From Planctomycetota bacterium (GTDB lineage: Bacteria > Planctomycetota > JACQVX01), in the NCBI GenBank assembly GCA_016209495.1, contig JACQVX010000194.1, positions 1-35,406 of the forward strand: DNA of 35,406 bases, written 5' to 3'. This document shows positions 1 to 10,239 of this stretch, one piece after another. The position numbers and the translations under genes are program-made. The notes under the pieces were generated by a model, which saw nothing but the letters and a program-made list of their open reading frames with translations, was not told the origin of the DNA and searched no databases. How positions within the stretch are numbered: position 1 is the stretch's first letter; each line of letters starts with the position of its first letter.

Positions 1-721
1 CCCCCATGGGGTCCACGTTCTCGATGGAGCAGACGATGACGCAGTGGTCCTTGCGGTCCCGCATCACCTCCAGCTCGAACTCCTTCCACCCGATGACGCT
101 CTCCTCCACGAGGACCTCGTGGACCATGGAGGCATCGAGGCCCTGCTCCACGATCCGGTCGAACTCGTCCACGTTGTATGCGATGCCGCCCCCGGTGCCG
201 CCCAGGGTGAAGGCGGGCCGGATGACGCAGGGCAGCCCCAGCTCGCCCCGGCCCTCCCGGGCCTGGGCCAGGCTGCGGGCGATGACGCTCCGCGGGACCT
301 CCAGTCCGATCCGGACCATGGCGTCGCGGAACAGGCCGCGGTCCTCGGCCTTGCGGATGGTCTCGACCCGCGCCCCGATGAGCTCCACGCCGTGGCGCGC
401 GAGGACGCCCGCGTCCGCCAGTGCCACGGCCACGTTCAGCCCCGTCTGGCCCCCCAGGGTGGGGAGGAGGGCGTCGGGACGCTCCCGCTCGATGATGGCC
501 TCCACGGTGGGAGGGTCCACGGGCTCGATGTAGGTGCGGTCCGCCACCTCCGGGTCCGTCATGATGGTGGCGGGGTTGGAGTTCACCAGCACCACCTCGT
601 AGCCCTCCTGCCGGAGGGCCTTCACCGCCTGGGTCCCGGAGTAGTCGAACTCGCAGGCCTGGCCTATGACGATGGGCCCGCTCCCGAGGACGAGGATCCG
701 GCGGAGGTCGTCCCGACGCAT
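1..721 (-). CDS. carB: Carbamoyl-phosphate synthase large subunit, N-terminal part (runs off the window)
   Basis: The - strand translation from 721 reads [67 protein letters not shown]..., the characteristic CarB N-terminus. This frame is not in the supplied ORF list. Confidence 0.95.
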   Translation of the reverse strand, partial: MRRDDLRRILVLGSGPIVIGQACEFDYSGTQAVKALRQEGYEVVLVNSNPATIMTDPEVADRTYIEPVDPPTVEAIIERERPDALLPTLGGQTGLNVAVALADAGVLARHGVELIGARVETIRKAEDRGLFRDAMVRIGLEVPRSVIARSLAQAREGRGELGLPCVIRPAFTLGGTGGGIAYNVDEFDRIVEQGLDASMVHEVLVEESVIGWKEFELEVMRDRKDHCVIVCSIENVDPMG

Positions 722-783
722 GGCGCGGGACCTTAGCACGTCCCCTGGAGCTTGGAAAGTGCCCGGGGTAACATGCCTCCCCG

Positions 784-1893
784 ATGAGCCAGGAGCTGCT
801 CTCCAGGATCGACGCGGCCGCCCGGGAGCTGGACGGGCTGCACCGGGCCCTCAAGGTGGATGCCCTCCTGGGGCGCCGCACCGAGATCGAGCAGGAGATG
901 GCCGCGGCCGGGTTCTGGGACGACGAGGATCGGGCCCAGCGGCTCGTGGCGGAGCTGAAACGGGTGAAGGCCCTGGGCGATCCCATCGTGCAGGCCTCCA
1001 GGGACGCCCGGGACCTGGTGGAGCTGGTGGAGCTGGCCGAGGGGGACCCGGCCACCCTGGAGGAGATCGCCCGGGACGTGGAGGGGCTCCAGCGCCGGGT
1101 GGAGGCCATAGGGCTGAAGGCCATGCTCACCGGGCCCCACGACTATCGGGAGGCCTACGTCTCGGTCCAGCCCGGGAGCGGGGGGACCGAGTCCTGCGAC
1201 TGGGCCGAGATGCTGCTCCGCATGTACAGCCGCTACGTGGAGCGCCAGGGCTGGTCCGCCGACCTCATCGACCGGCAGACGGGCGAGGAGGCCGGCATCA
1301 AGACCGCGACCCTCCACGTGAAGGGCCCGTTCGCGTACGGATACCTCCGGTCCGAGGCGGGGGTCCACCGCCTGGTCCGCATCTCGCCCTTCGACGCCCA
1401 GAAGCGGCGCCACACCTCCTTCGCGGCAGTGGACGTGGTGCCGGCCCTGGACGACGATATCCACGTGGAGATCCGCGACGCCGACCTGCGGGTGGACACC
1501 TTCCGCGCCAGCGGGGCCGGCGGCCAGCACGTGAACCGGACGGACAGCGCCGTGCGCATGACCCACCTCCCCACCGGCGTCGTGGTGCAGTGCCAGAACG
1601 AACGCTCCCAGCACGCCAATCGCCGGCGCGCCCTGCTCATGCTCAAGGCCAAGCTCATCCGGCTGGAGGAGGAGAGGCGCCAGATCGAGCAGGCCCGCCT
1701 CTACGGGGAGAAGGGCGAGATCGCCTGGGGGAACCAGATCCGCAGCTACGTCCTCCAGCCCTACACCCAGGTAAAGGACCGGCGCACGGAGCTGGCCGAG
1801 CCGGATGTGCAGAGGGTCCTGGACGGGGACCTGGACGAGTTCATCCAGGCCTATCTGAAGTGGCGGATCGCCGGGGAGGACAGAGGGGCATGA
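784..1893 (+). CDS. prfB: Peptide chain release factor 2
   Basis: GGQ motif ([16 protein letters not shown]) and RF2-type SPF tripeptide ([16 protein letters not shown]). A single uninterrupted frame. Confidence 0.95.
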   Translation: MSQELLSRIDAAARELDGLHRALKVDALLGRRTEIEQEMAAAGFWDDEDRAQRLVAELKRVKALGDPIVQASRDARDLVELVELAEGDPATLEEIARDVEGLQRRVEAIGLKAMLTGPHDYREAYVSVQPGSGGTESCDWAEMLLRMYSRYVERQGWSADLIDRQTGEEAGIKTATLHVKGPFAYGYLRSEAGVHRLVRISPFDAQKRRHTSFAAVDVVPALDDDIHVEIRDADLRVDTFRASGAGGQHVNRTDSAVRMTHLPTGVVVQCQNERSQHANRRRALLMLKAKLIRLEEERRQIEQARLYGEKGEIAWGNQIRSYVLQPYTQVKDRRTELAEPDVQRVLDGDLDEFIQAYLKWRIAGEDRGA

Positions 1894-3122
1894 GTGCGCT
1901 CGGAGAGGCGGATCCGGAGGTCTACGCAGCGGTCCAGGGGGAGGAGGCCCGGCAGCGGGACCAGGTCATCCTCATCGCCAGCGAGAACACGGTGAGCCGC
2001 GCCGTGCGCGAGGCCGCCGGAAGCGTCATGACGAGCAAGTACGCCGAGGGCTACCCCGGCCGGCGCTACTACGGGGGCTGCCAGTTCGTGGATGAGGCGG
2101 AGCGCCTGGCCCAGGATAGGGCCCGGAGGCTCTTCGGGGCCGAGCACGTCAACGTGCAGCCCCACTCGGGCGCGACGGCCAACACGGCGGTCTACTTCGC
2201 CCTCCTGGAGCCGGGCGACGGCATTCTCTCCATGGACCTGAACCACGGGGGCCACCTCTCCCACGGCCACCCCAAGAACTACACGGGGCGCTTCTACCGC
2301 ATCGCCCGCTACGGGGTGCACCCGGACACGGAGCGCATCGACATGGAGGAGGTGGCCCGGGCGGCCGCCGAACACCGCCCCAGGCTCATCATCGCCGGGG
2401 CGAGCGCCTACTCGCGCCTCATCGACTTCGAGGGCTTCCGCCGCGTGGCCGACGGGGTGGGGGCCCTCCTCATGGTGGACATGGCCCACGTCGCGGGCCT
2501 CGTGGCCGCCCGGCTGCACCCGGACCCGGTGCCCTGGGCCCACGTGGTGACGACCACGACCCACAAGACCCTGCGGGGCCCTCGCGGCGGGATGATCCTC
2601 TGCAAGGAGGATCACGCGCGAGCCATCGACAGCGCCCTCTTCCCGGGGATCCAGGGCGGGCCCCTGATGCACCTCGTGGCGGCCAAGGCGGTGGCCCTGA
2701 AGGAGGCCCTGGCACCCTCCTTCCGGGACTACCAGGCCCGGGTCCTGGCCAATGCCCGCTCCATGGCCGCGGCCATGGCCGAGGGGGGGTGCCGCGTGGT
2801 GAGCGGCGGGACGGACAACCACCTCTTCCTGGTGGACCTGCGCCCCCTGGGGGTGACGGGCAAGGACGCCGAGGCGGCCCTGGGGGCGGCGGGGATCACC
2901 GTCAACAAGAACCTCATCCCCAACGACCCGGCCAAGCCCACGGTGACGAGCGGGCTGCGCATCGGCACGCCCACGGTCAGTTCCCGCGGGATGGGAGAGC
3001 CGGAGGTGCGGCAGGTGGCCGCGTGGATCTGCGAGGCCATCCGCCGCCGCGAGGACGCGGCCTTCCTGGAGGGATTGCGACGGGAGGTGGCGGCCCTCTG
3101 CGCGAGGTTCCCGCTCCCCTGA
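1890..3122 (+). CDS. glyA: Serine hydroxymethyltransferase
   Basis: [40 protein letters not shown] and PLP-lysine region [17 protein letters not shown] overlaps the prfB stop (ATGA). Confidence 0.95.
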   Translation: MSALGEADPEVYAAVQGEEARQRDQVILIASENTVSRAVREAAGSVMTSKYAEGYPGRRYYGGCQFVDEAERLAQDRARRLFGAEHVNVQPHSGATANTAVYFALLEPGDGILSMDLNHGGHLSHGHPKNYTGRFYRIARYGVHPDTERIDMEEVARAAAEHRPRLIIAGASAYSRLIDFEGFRRVADGVGALLMVDMAHVAGLVAARLHPDPVPWAHVVTTTTHKTLRGPRGGMILCKEDHARAIDSALFPGIQGGPLMHLVAAKAVALKEALAPSFRDYQARVLANARSMAAAMAEGGCRVVSGGTDNHLFLVDLRPLGVTGKDAEAALGAAGITVNKNLIPNDPAKPTVTSGLRIGTPTVSSRGMGEPEVRQVAAWICEAIRRREDAAFLEGLRREVAALCARFPLP

Positions 3123-3127
3123 GCCCG

Positions 3128-5173
3128 GTGCCGGCCGCTCGCAGCGCCCGGTTCGTCCTCGCCGCCGCCCTCTTCGCGGCGGGCCTCGCGGTCTACCTCC
3201 CCGCCCTGGAGAACGGATTCATCAACATGGACGACGGGACCTACCTCACCCGGAATCCCTGGGTGCAGCGTGGGCCTACGGCGGACGGCGTGCGCTGGGC
3301 CCTCACCACGGGCCACGCGGCCAACTGGCATCCCCTCACGTGGATCTCCCACATGGTGGACTGGGGCCTCTTCGGGGAGCGGGCCTGGGGCCACCACCTC
3401 CACAGCGCCCTGCTCCACGCCCTGAACGGCGTCCTGCTCTTCCTGGTCCTCGCGCGCGCGAGCGGCCAGACGGGCCCCAGCGCCTTCACCGCGGCGGTCT
3501 TCGCCCTGCACCCGCTCCACGTGGAGTCGGTCGCCTGGGCCGCGGAGCGCAAGGACGTCCTCTCCACCTGCCTGGGGCTGGCCGCCCTCGCGGCCTGGGT
3601 CCGCCACGTGGAGCGCCCCTCGCCGGGGCGGCACGCCGCGGCGGCGGTGTGCCTCGCCCTGGGCCTGGCGGCCAAGCCCATGCTCGTGACCTTGCCCTTC
3701 GTCATGCTCCTCCTGGACCTCTGGCCCCTGGGGCGGCTGGGCCGGGCGACCTCCACGGGGCGCACGGCTCGCCGAGAGCCCTGGACCTGGGCCCTGATCC
3801 GGGAGAAGCTCCCGTTCCTGGCCCTCGCGGCCGCCTCCGCCCTCGCGACCTTCCTCGTGCAGAGGGGCGGCGGGGCCGTGACGGCGGTGGAGGCCATGCC
3901 GCCCGGGATGCGGGTGCGCAACGCCCTGGTGGCCTACCTGCGATATCTGGGGAAGGCCTTCTGGCCCTCGGACCTGGCCATCTTCTATCCCCACCCGGGC
4001 GAGACCCTGGGCAACGGGGAGGCCCTCCTCGCCCTCCTCGCCCTGGCGGCCATCACCGCCGCCGTCCTCCGGCTCGCCCGCCGCTGGCCCTGGCTGGCGG
4101 TGGGCTGGTTCCTCTACGCGGGGATGCTGGTCCCGGTCATAGGCCTCGTGCAGGTGGGTTCCCAGGCCATGGCGGACCGCTACATGTATCTCCCCCTGGT
4201 GGGGCTCACGATCCCGGTGGCCTGGGGCGGGTCGCTGGTGGCGGCCCGTGGGCCCCGGTCGCGGCGGGCCGTGGCCTGCGGCGCGGCCGGCGTGCTCGCT
4301 GCCCTGGCCTGGCTGACCGTCGCGCAGGTGGGGACCTGGAGGGACAGCGAGACGGTCTTCCGCCGCGCGGTGGAGGTGACCCGGGAGAACTACACCGCCC
4401 ACAACAACCTGGGGATCGCCCTGGAGGAGCGCGGGGCCGCCGACGAGGCCGCCCGGCACTACAGGCTTTCCCTGGAGGCCCGGCCCACCTACCACAATGC
4501 CCTGAACAACCTGGCCCTGGTGGAGGCGCGCTCCGGCCGCCACGCCGAGGCGGAGGCGCTCCTGCGACGGGCCATGGCCTGTGCCCCCCTGGACCCCACG
4601 GCCTGGTGCAACCTGGGCTACGTCCTGGCCCAGCAGGGGCGCGGCGCCGAGGCCGTGGAGGAGTACCGGCGGGCCATCGCCCTCGACCCGGACTACGCCG
4701 AGGCCCTGAACAACCTGGGCCACGCCCTGGCCGGCCTGGGACGGGACGAGGAGGCCCTGCCCCACTATCGCCGCGCCCTCGCGCTCCGGCCCGGATACGA
4801 GAAGGCGAGGAACAACCTGGGGGCTGCCCTCTACCGGCTCGGGGTGGAGGCCGCCCTGGCGGGCCGCCCCGAGCGGGCGGAGGCCTGGCTGGCGGAGGCG
4901 GTGGCCCTCAGGCCTCGCCACGCCGAGTCGCGGAACAACCTGGGAAACGTCCTGGCGGGGGCGGGGCGCGTGACGGAGGCCCTGCCCCATTTCGAGGAGG
5001 CGGTGCGCCTCGCCCCGTCGGTGGCGGCCTTCCACGTCAACCTGGCGAAGGCCCTCCTGGCGGCGGGGAGGCGCGACGAGGCGGCGGCGCGGCTGCGCCA
5101 CGTCCTGGAGACGCTGGACCCCGCGAACGCCGAGGCGCGCCGGCTGCTCCAGGGGGCGGGGGGTGGGGGCTAG
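3128..5173 (+). CDS. Multi-pass membrane protein with C-terminal TPR repeats (bacterial TMTC-like / GT-C-like)
   Basis: Hydrophobic N-terminal half with NGFINMDDGTYLTRNPWV, HPLHVESVAWAAERKDVLS, MADRYMYLPLVGL; C-terminal TPRs (AHNNLGIALEERG, WCNLGYVLAQQGRGAEAVEEYRRAIALDPDYAEALNNLGHAL). GTG start at 3128 inferred. Confidence 0.85.
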   Translation: MPAARSARFVLAAALFAAGLAVYLPALENGFINMDDGTYLTRNPWVQRGPTADGVRWALTTGHAANWHPLTWISHMVDWGLFGERAWGHHLHSALLHALNGVLLFLVLARASGQTGPSAFTAAVFALHPLHVESVAWAAERKDVLSTCLGLAALAAWVRHVERPSPGRHAAAAVCLALGLAAKPMLVTLPFVMLLLDLWPLGRLGRATSTGRTARREPWTWALIREKLPFLALAAASALATFLVQRGGGAVTAVEAMPPGMRVRNALVAYLRYLGKAFWPSDLAIFYPHPGETLGNGEALLALLALAAITAAVLRLARRWPWLAVGWFLYAGMLVPVIGLVQVGSQAMADRYMYLPLVGLTIPVAWGGSLVAARGPRSRRAVACGAAGVLAALAWLTVAQVGTWRDSETVFRRAVEVTRENYTAHNNLGIALEERGAADEAARHYRLSLEARPTYHNALNNLALVEARSGRHAEAEALLRRAMACAPLDPTAWCNLGYVLAQQGRGAEAVEEYRRAIALDPDYAEALNNLGHALAGLGRDEEALPHYRRALALRPGYEKARNNLGAALYRLGVEAALAGRPERAEAWLAEAVALRPRHAESRNNLGNVLAGAGRVTEALPHFEEAVRLAPSVAAFHVNLAKALLAAGRRDEAAARLRHVLETLDPANAEARRLLQGAGGGG

Positions 5174-5303
5174 GTCCACAGCCCGGGCGCCTGCGCTCCG
5201 CACCGCGTGAAGGGACGCGCCCGGGCGGACCTTGTCGCTGCGTCGCCCCGCCATGGATCGGCGCTTGCGCGTTCGTTGCCGGGGGGCCGGACCGGGGCCT
5301 GCC

Positions 5304-6065
5304 ATGTGGGGCGAACGTACGCTCTGGCTCGTTGTGGTCCTCGGAGGCGTGGCGGGGGCTACCCCCGCGGCGCCGGTCCTGGACGCGGCGGCGGTGCGCT
5401 CGCGGATCGCGGCCGTCCTCGACCGGGACGGCGAGACCTCCCCCCTGGATCTCCTCCTGCGCCTCCTCCACGGCCTGTCGGACGACGTCGTGGTCCCCGG
5501 GGAGGCCTTGCGGGAGGCCTGGGCCGGGCTGGACCTGGAGCCGGGCTTCGCCCTGGAGGTGATCGAGCGGCTCGCGCGAATCGAGCGCCAGGGCGGCCGG
5601 GTGCGGCTGGAGTTCCCGCGGGCCTGGACCCAGGCGCTCCCCGGCTCCCCCGAGTCCCCGCAGGGGTCCCAGGTCTACATGGGCCCCGAGGTCCGCCTGC
5701 GCCCCGGGGTGTGGAAGGGGACGCCCTACTTCGACGGCATGGAGGGCATGGGGGTCCGGCAGGGGCTGGCCCCGGAGCAGCAGGGACGTGCGCCTTCTCC
5801 CGCCGATTTCTACCCCGTGCGCTGGCTGCACCTGACGACCGGCGACGACGGCCGGCGGCGGGTCCTCCTGCTCAACGCCGGCTATCCCCTCTTCAACGGG
5901 ACGGGGACCGTGCCCCTGGTTGGACGGGCGCGGTGGAAGCCGCCCCCGGCGGCGCCGGCCCCCGCCACGCCCACGCCCCAGCCCCCGAGCCCGCCGGCGG
6001 GGCCCACCTCCGGGGTGATCCCGGCCCTGGAAGGCACCCTGGCGCCGGAGGGGGTCGGACCCTAG
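5304..6065 (+). CDS. Hypothetical secreted/periplasmic protein
   Basis: Signal-peptide-like start MWGERTLWLVVVLGGVAGATPAAP and Pro-rich tail. The supplied ORF starts at 5232; the internal ATG at 5304 fits a signal peptide better. Confidence 0.6.
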   Translation: MWGERTLWLVVVLGGVAGATPAAPVLDAAAVRSRIAAVLDRDGETSPLDLLLRLLHGLSDDVVVPGEALREAWAGLDLEPGFALEVIERLARIERQGGRVRLEFPRAWTQALPGSPESPQGSQVYMGPEVRLRPGVWKGTPYFDGMEGMGVRQGLAPEQQGRAPSPADFYPVRWLHLTTGDDGRRRVLLLNAGYPLFNGTGTVPLVGRARWKPPPAAPAPATPTPQPPSPPAGPTSGVIPALEGTLAPEGVGP

Positions 6066-6691
6066 CCCCTCGCGTCGTTCTCCCGCCCGCCAGTGGACGC
6101 CAGGGTGTCCAGGGTAGCGCGGCGACACTCGCCTATGGCCGCCTCGGTGCCGCCGAGGTAGACCCGCCCGAAGGCGCCGAAGCTCAGGAACTCCAGCACC
6201 TTGATGGGAGAGGCCTTCTCGGCCTCGTTCGACGCGATGAGGGCGTAGCCCGCGGGGTGGACCTCCAGCACCCACAGGGTCTCGCCCTTCAGGAGCATGT
6301 CCCCGTGGCGCATCCGGTTGACGAGCATGGTCTGGTGCGCGTCGACGCCGGTGATGACCGTATCCGACACCACCACCGGCCGCAGCCTGTCGGCCTCCGT
6401 CTTCCCCAGGCGGGAGAGGATGGCCTCCCCGGCGGCCCGCACCTGGCCCTGGTCGAAGGAATGCAGTTCCAGGCACCCGTAGGTGCGCTCGACGACCTGC
6501 ATCCCCGGCTGCACCTCCGTGGCCTTGAGGGCCACGTCGGTGAGGCGGTTGATCTCGATGCCGGGAGCTATCTCCACGAAGAGGGAGGCCTGCTCCTCCA
6601 CGGGGAGGTAGCCCTGGGAGACGGTGGCCAGGAAGGAGGCCGTCTGGGGCTGGAGGATGTCGATGTAGCTGAAGGTCCTGAGGTCCACCAT
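6062..6691 (-). CDS. Tandem bacterial-microcompartment (BMC) domain-like shell protein
   Basis: Two BMC-like units: [58 protein letters not shown] and [59 protein letters not shown]. Confidence 0.7.
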   Translation of the reverse strand: MVDLRTFSYIDILQPQTASFLATVSQGYLPVEEQASLFVEIAPGIEINRLTDVALKATEVQPGMQVVERTYGCLELHSFDQGQVRAAGEAILSRLGKTEADRLRPVVVSDTVITGVDAHQTMLVNRMRHGDMLLKGETLWVLEVHPAGYALIASNEAEKASPIKVLEFLSFGAFGRVYLGGTEAAIGECRRATLDTLASTGGRENDARG

Positions 6692-6697
6692 GGCTGT

Positions 6698-7396
6698 CTA
6701 TCGCGCCGGGGCGCCAGCCGAGGCCGGGGCCGCGGGCTGCCGGGCCAGGGCCGCCACCTCACGGACCAGCTTCTCGATGCCCTCCGCCGCCTCCGAGATC
6801 CGCCGGGCCAGCATGTAGGCCGGGGTGGTCACCACGCGGTTCTGCCGGTCTACATGGCACTCGCGCACCGGGCAGTCCCGGTGGGTGGCGCCCAGCTTCT
6901 GCAGGGCGGCGGCGGTCCCCGCGTCGTTGCCGATGGTGAGGCTCACGGACTTCCGACCGTGGAAGGCGCGGGCCAGGACCGCGGGGGCGATGCAGATGGC
7001 CCCGATGGGCTTGCCCGCGCCGTGGACCTCGGTCAGGAGCCTCTCCACCTCGGGCAGGATGGAGCACCCGGCCCCCTCGGTGGCGAAGCTTGTGAGGTTC
7101 GTCGCGGCGCCGAAGCCGCCGGGGAGGATCAGGGCGTCCACCTCCGAGGCCTTGACCCCCTTCAGGTCGCGGATCTCGCACCGGGCGATGCGCGCCGACT
7201 CGGCCAGGATGTTCCGCCGCTCCCCGCGGGCCGCCTGGCGGGTCCGGTGGTCCACCACCTGCCGCTGGTCCGCGTCCGGGGCCATGCACAGGTACTCGTG
7301 TCCCAGGCGGTCGATGGCCAGGAGGGTGAGGACCGATTCGTGGATCTCGGCCCCGTCGAGAAAGCCGCAGCCGGAGAGGATGACGCCGATCTTCAT
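6698..7396 (-). CDS. elbB: Isoprenoid biosynthesis glyoxalase ElbB-like (DJ-1/PfpI superfamily)
   Basis: MKIGVILSGCGFLDGAEIHESVLTLLAIDR, LILPGGFGAATNLTSFA, KPIGAICIAPAVLAR. Confidence 0.9.
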   Translation of the reverse strand: MKIGVILSGCGFLDGAEIHESVLTLLAIDRLGHEYLCMAPDADQRQVVDHRTRQAARGERRNILAESARIARCEIRDLKGVKASEVDALILPGGFGAATNLTSFATEGAGCSILPEVERLLTEVHGAGKPIGAICIAPAVLARAFHGRKSVSLTIGNDAGTAAALQKLGATHRDCPVRECHVDRQNRVVTTPAYMLARRISEAAEGIEKLVREVAALARQPAAPASAGAPAR

Positions 7397-7479
7397 GACC
7401 TGCCCTCCTTGGGGGGCGACATGGTAGTCCAGGCCGGCGGGGTGTTCAACCGGGCCCCGGGGCGCTAGAGTGCGGCCCC

Positions 7480-10203
7480 ATGCCGGAACGCCTCTTCCTC
7501 GTGGACTGCATGGCGCAGGCCTACAGGGCCCACTTCGCCTTCGTCCGCAGCCCCCTCACCAACTCCCGCGGGATGAACACGAGCGCCCTCTTCGGATTCC
7601 TCCGGGAGCTGGTCTCCCTCCTCGACGAGGAGCGGCCCGACTACCTCGGGGTGGTGAGCGACTCCCCCGAGCCCACCTTCCGCCACCGGGCCTATCCTGC
7701 CTACTAGGCCACCCGGGAGCGGATGCCCGAGGACCTGGTGGAACAGATCCCCTACCTGCGCCTCCTGACGGAGGCCCTGGGGATCCCCTTCATCCTGGTG
7801 CCGGGCTTCGAGGCGGACGACCTGATAGGCACCCTGGCCCGGCGAGCCGAGGCGCGGGGCCTCTCCTGCATGCTCGTGACGGCGGACAAGGACTTCATGC
7901 AGCTCGTCACGGGGGCCGTGTCCGTCTACCGCCCCCGGCGGGGCGAGCCCGCCGAGGTCATCGGGCCCGCGGGGGTCGAGGAGGCCTGGGGCGTCCCCCC
8001 GGCGCGCATCGCCGACCTCCTGGGGCTCATGGGCGACAGCTCCGACAACATCCCGGGGGTCGAGGGCGTCGGGAGGGTGACCGCCGCGCGGCTCCTGCGG
8101 GAGCACGGGGACCTGGAGGGCGTCCTGGGGGCGGCGGCCGGCGGCACCATGAAGGCCTCGAAGACGCGGGAGCGGCTGGTCGAGCACGCCGAGGTGGCGC
8201 GCCTCTCCCGGAGCCTGGCCACCATCGACGTGGAGGCGGCTGTGGAGCTGGACCTGGGGGCCCTGCGGGTGGCGCCCCCCAGCCTGGACCGCCTGCTGCC
8301 CCTGCTCCGGGAGCTGGAGTTCCATTCCCTGCTCGACCGCTACACCCGCGAGGCCGCCCGGGCGGACGTCGCGGGCGAGCCCGCCGTCTCCCCGTACGCG
8401 GCGGTGGTCCAGGACTACAAGGTCCTCACCGACGCGGCGGAGGTCGCGGCCTACGTGGAGCGGCTGCGCCGCCTGGGCGAGCTGGCCTTCGACACGGAGA
8501 CCACGGGCCTGGACCCGCTCACGGCCCGCCTGGTGGGGGTCTCGCTCTCGGGCGCCGAGGGGGAGGCCCGCTACATCCCGGCCAACGTCCCCGGGGGGGA
8601 GGGCCTCATCCGGGAGCAGGTGGCGCCGCTCCTGGGGGACCCCTCGGTGCCCAAGGGGGCCCAGAACGCCTCCTACGACCTCCAGGTCCTGGCCGCCCAC
8701 GGGATCCGGGTGCGGGGGCTGGCCTTCGACACCATGGTGGCGGACCACCTGGTGGACCCCACGGTGCGCCACGGGCTGGACCTCATGTCGCTGCGCTACC
8801 TCGGCTACACCAAGATCAAGACCGAGGAGCTCATCGGGAAGGGCAAGGACCAGATCACCATGGACCGGGTGGAGGTGGCGCGGGTGGGGCGCTACGCCTG
8901 CGAGGACGCGGACTTCACCTGGCGGCTGCACCGTCTCCTGGGCCCGCGGGTGGCGGAGCTGGGCCTGGAGGCGTGGTACCGGGAGGTGGAGGTGCCCCTG
9001 GTGGAGGTCCTGGCGTCCATGGAGCGCACCGGGGTGCGGGTGGACGCGGACAGGCTACGCGAGCAGTCCGGGACCATGACGGTCCGCCTGGCCGCGCTGG
9101 AGGCCCAGATCCACGAGCTGGCCGGAGAGGTCTTCAATGTGGCGAGCCCGAGGCAGCTCGGCCCCGTCCTCTTCGAGCGGCTGCGGGTGCAGGACTCCTG
9201 CGGAGTCCGCCGGGTCCCGCGGACCAAGACGGGCTGGTCCACCGACGCGGGGGTCCTGGAGCCCATGTCCGGGGTCCCCATCGTGGCGAGGGTCCTGGAG
9301 CACCGGGAGCTGGCCAAGCTCAAGGGGACCTACCTGGATGCCCTCCCGGGGCTGGTGAACCCGGTCTCGGGGCGGATCCACACCTCCTACCACCAGACCG
9401 GGACGGCCACGGGACGCGTCTCCTCCAGCGACCCGAACCTCCAGAACATCCCCGTGCGCACCCCGGTGGGGCGCGAGGTGCGGCGGGCCTTCGTCCCCCG
9501 GGGGGAGGGCTGGGGCCTCCTCTCCGCCGACTACTCCCAGATCGAGCTGCGCCTCATGGCCCACATGGCGGCGGAGCCCTACCTCATCGACGCCTTCCGG
9601 CGGGGGGAGGACATCCACGCCTCCACGGCGGCCCTGGTCTTCGGGGTCCCGCCCGCCCAGGTGGACCCGGTGCTGCGCGGCCGGGCCAAGGCCATCAACT
9701 TCGGCCTGCTCTACGGCATGGGCCCTCAGCGCCTCGCCCGGGAGACCGGCCTGGGGCTGGACGAGGCGCGGCGCTTCATCGACGACTACTTCACCCGGCT
9801 GCCCCGGGTGCGGGACTACATCGCGCGCTCCATCGAGGAGGTGCGCCTGCGAGGTTACGCCACGACCCTGGCGGGGCGGCGCCGGTCCATACCGGAGATC
9901 CACCAGGCGAACCGCGGCCTCCAGGTGAACGCGGAGAACATGGCGGTGAACACCCCCGTCCAGGGGAGCGCCGCCGACGTCATCAAGCGAGCCATGGTGG
10001 CCATCCACCGGCGCCTGGCGGCCGAGGGCTGGCAGGCCGCCATGCTCTTGCAGGTCCACGACGAACTGGTCTTCGAGTGCCCCGAGGGAGAACGGGAGGC
10101 CCTCACCGCCATGGTGCGGGAGGAGATGGCCGGCGCGTGGAGGCTGGCGGTCCCCCTGGTGGTGGACGTGGGCTGGGGGGCGAGCTGGGCCGAGGCGCAT
10201 TGA
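7480..10203 (+). pseudogene. polA: DNA polymerase I, full-length frame interrupted by an in-frame TAG at 7705-7707
   Basis: Codons before (MPERLFLVDCMAQAYRAHFAF...PTFRHRAYPAY) and after the TAG (ATRERMPEDLVEQIPYLRLLTEALGIPFILVPGFEADDLIGT) are the contiguous PolA 5'-nuclease domain. Exo motifs (FDTETTG, NASYDLQ, YACEDAD) and polymerase motifs (LLSADYSQIELRLMAH, RGRAKAINFGLLYGMG, QVHDELVFE) are intact. Could be a nonsense mutation, a sequencing error or recoding; listed as pseudogene only because of the stop. Confidence 0.85.
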
Positions 10204-10239
10204 GGACCAGTGCCATTACAAGGAGGGGCAGGGCGGGGA

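Noticed and set aside
784-1893. Programmed +1 frameshift in prfB as in E. coli
   Set aside because: The frame is continuous from the ATG with no internal TGA at the usual site.
666-3122. 818-aa ORF as one protein
   Set aside because: Only the last part from ATG 1890 is SHMT; the upstream portion is an out-of-frame read over prfB.
5174-5303. Possible small RNA or tRNA in the gap after the TPR gene
   Set aside because: No tRNA-like arms or clear terminator hairpin by eye; only GC-rich spacer.
733-5305. Long antisense ORFs (733..1614 -, 1851..2822 -, 2729..5305 -) opposite prfB, glyA and the TPR gene
   Set aside because: Expected in very GC-rich DNA where stops are rare; translations are low-complexity and the opposite strand holds recognisable families.
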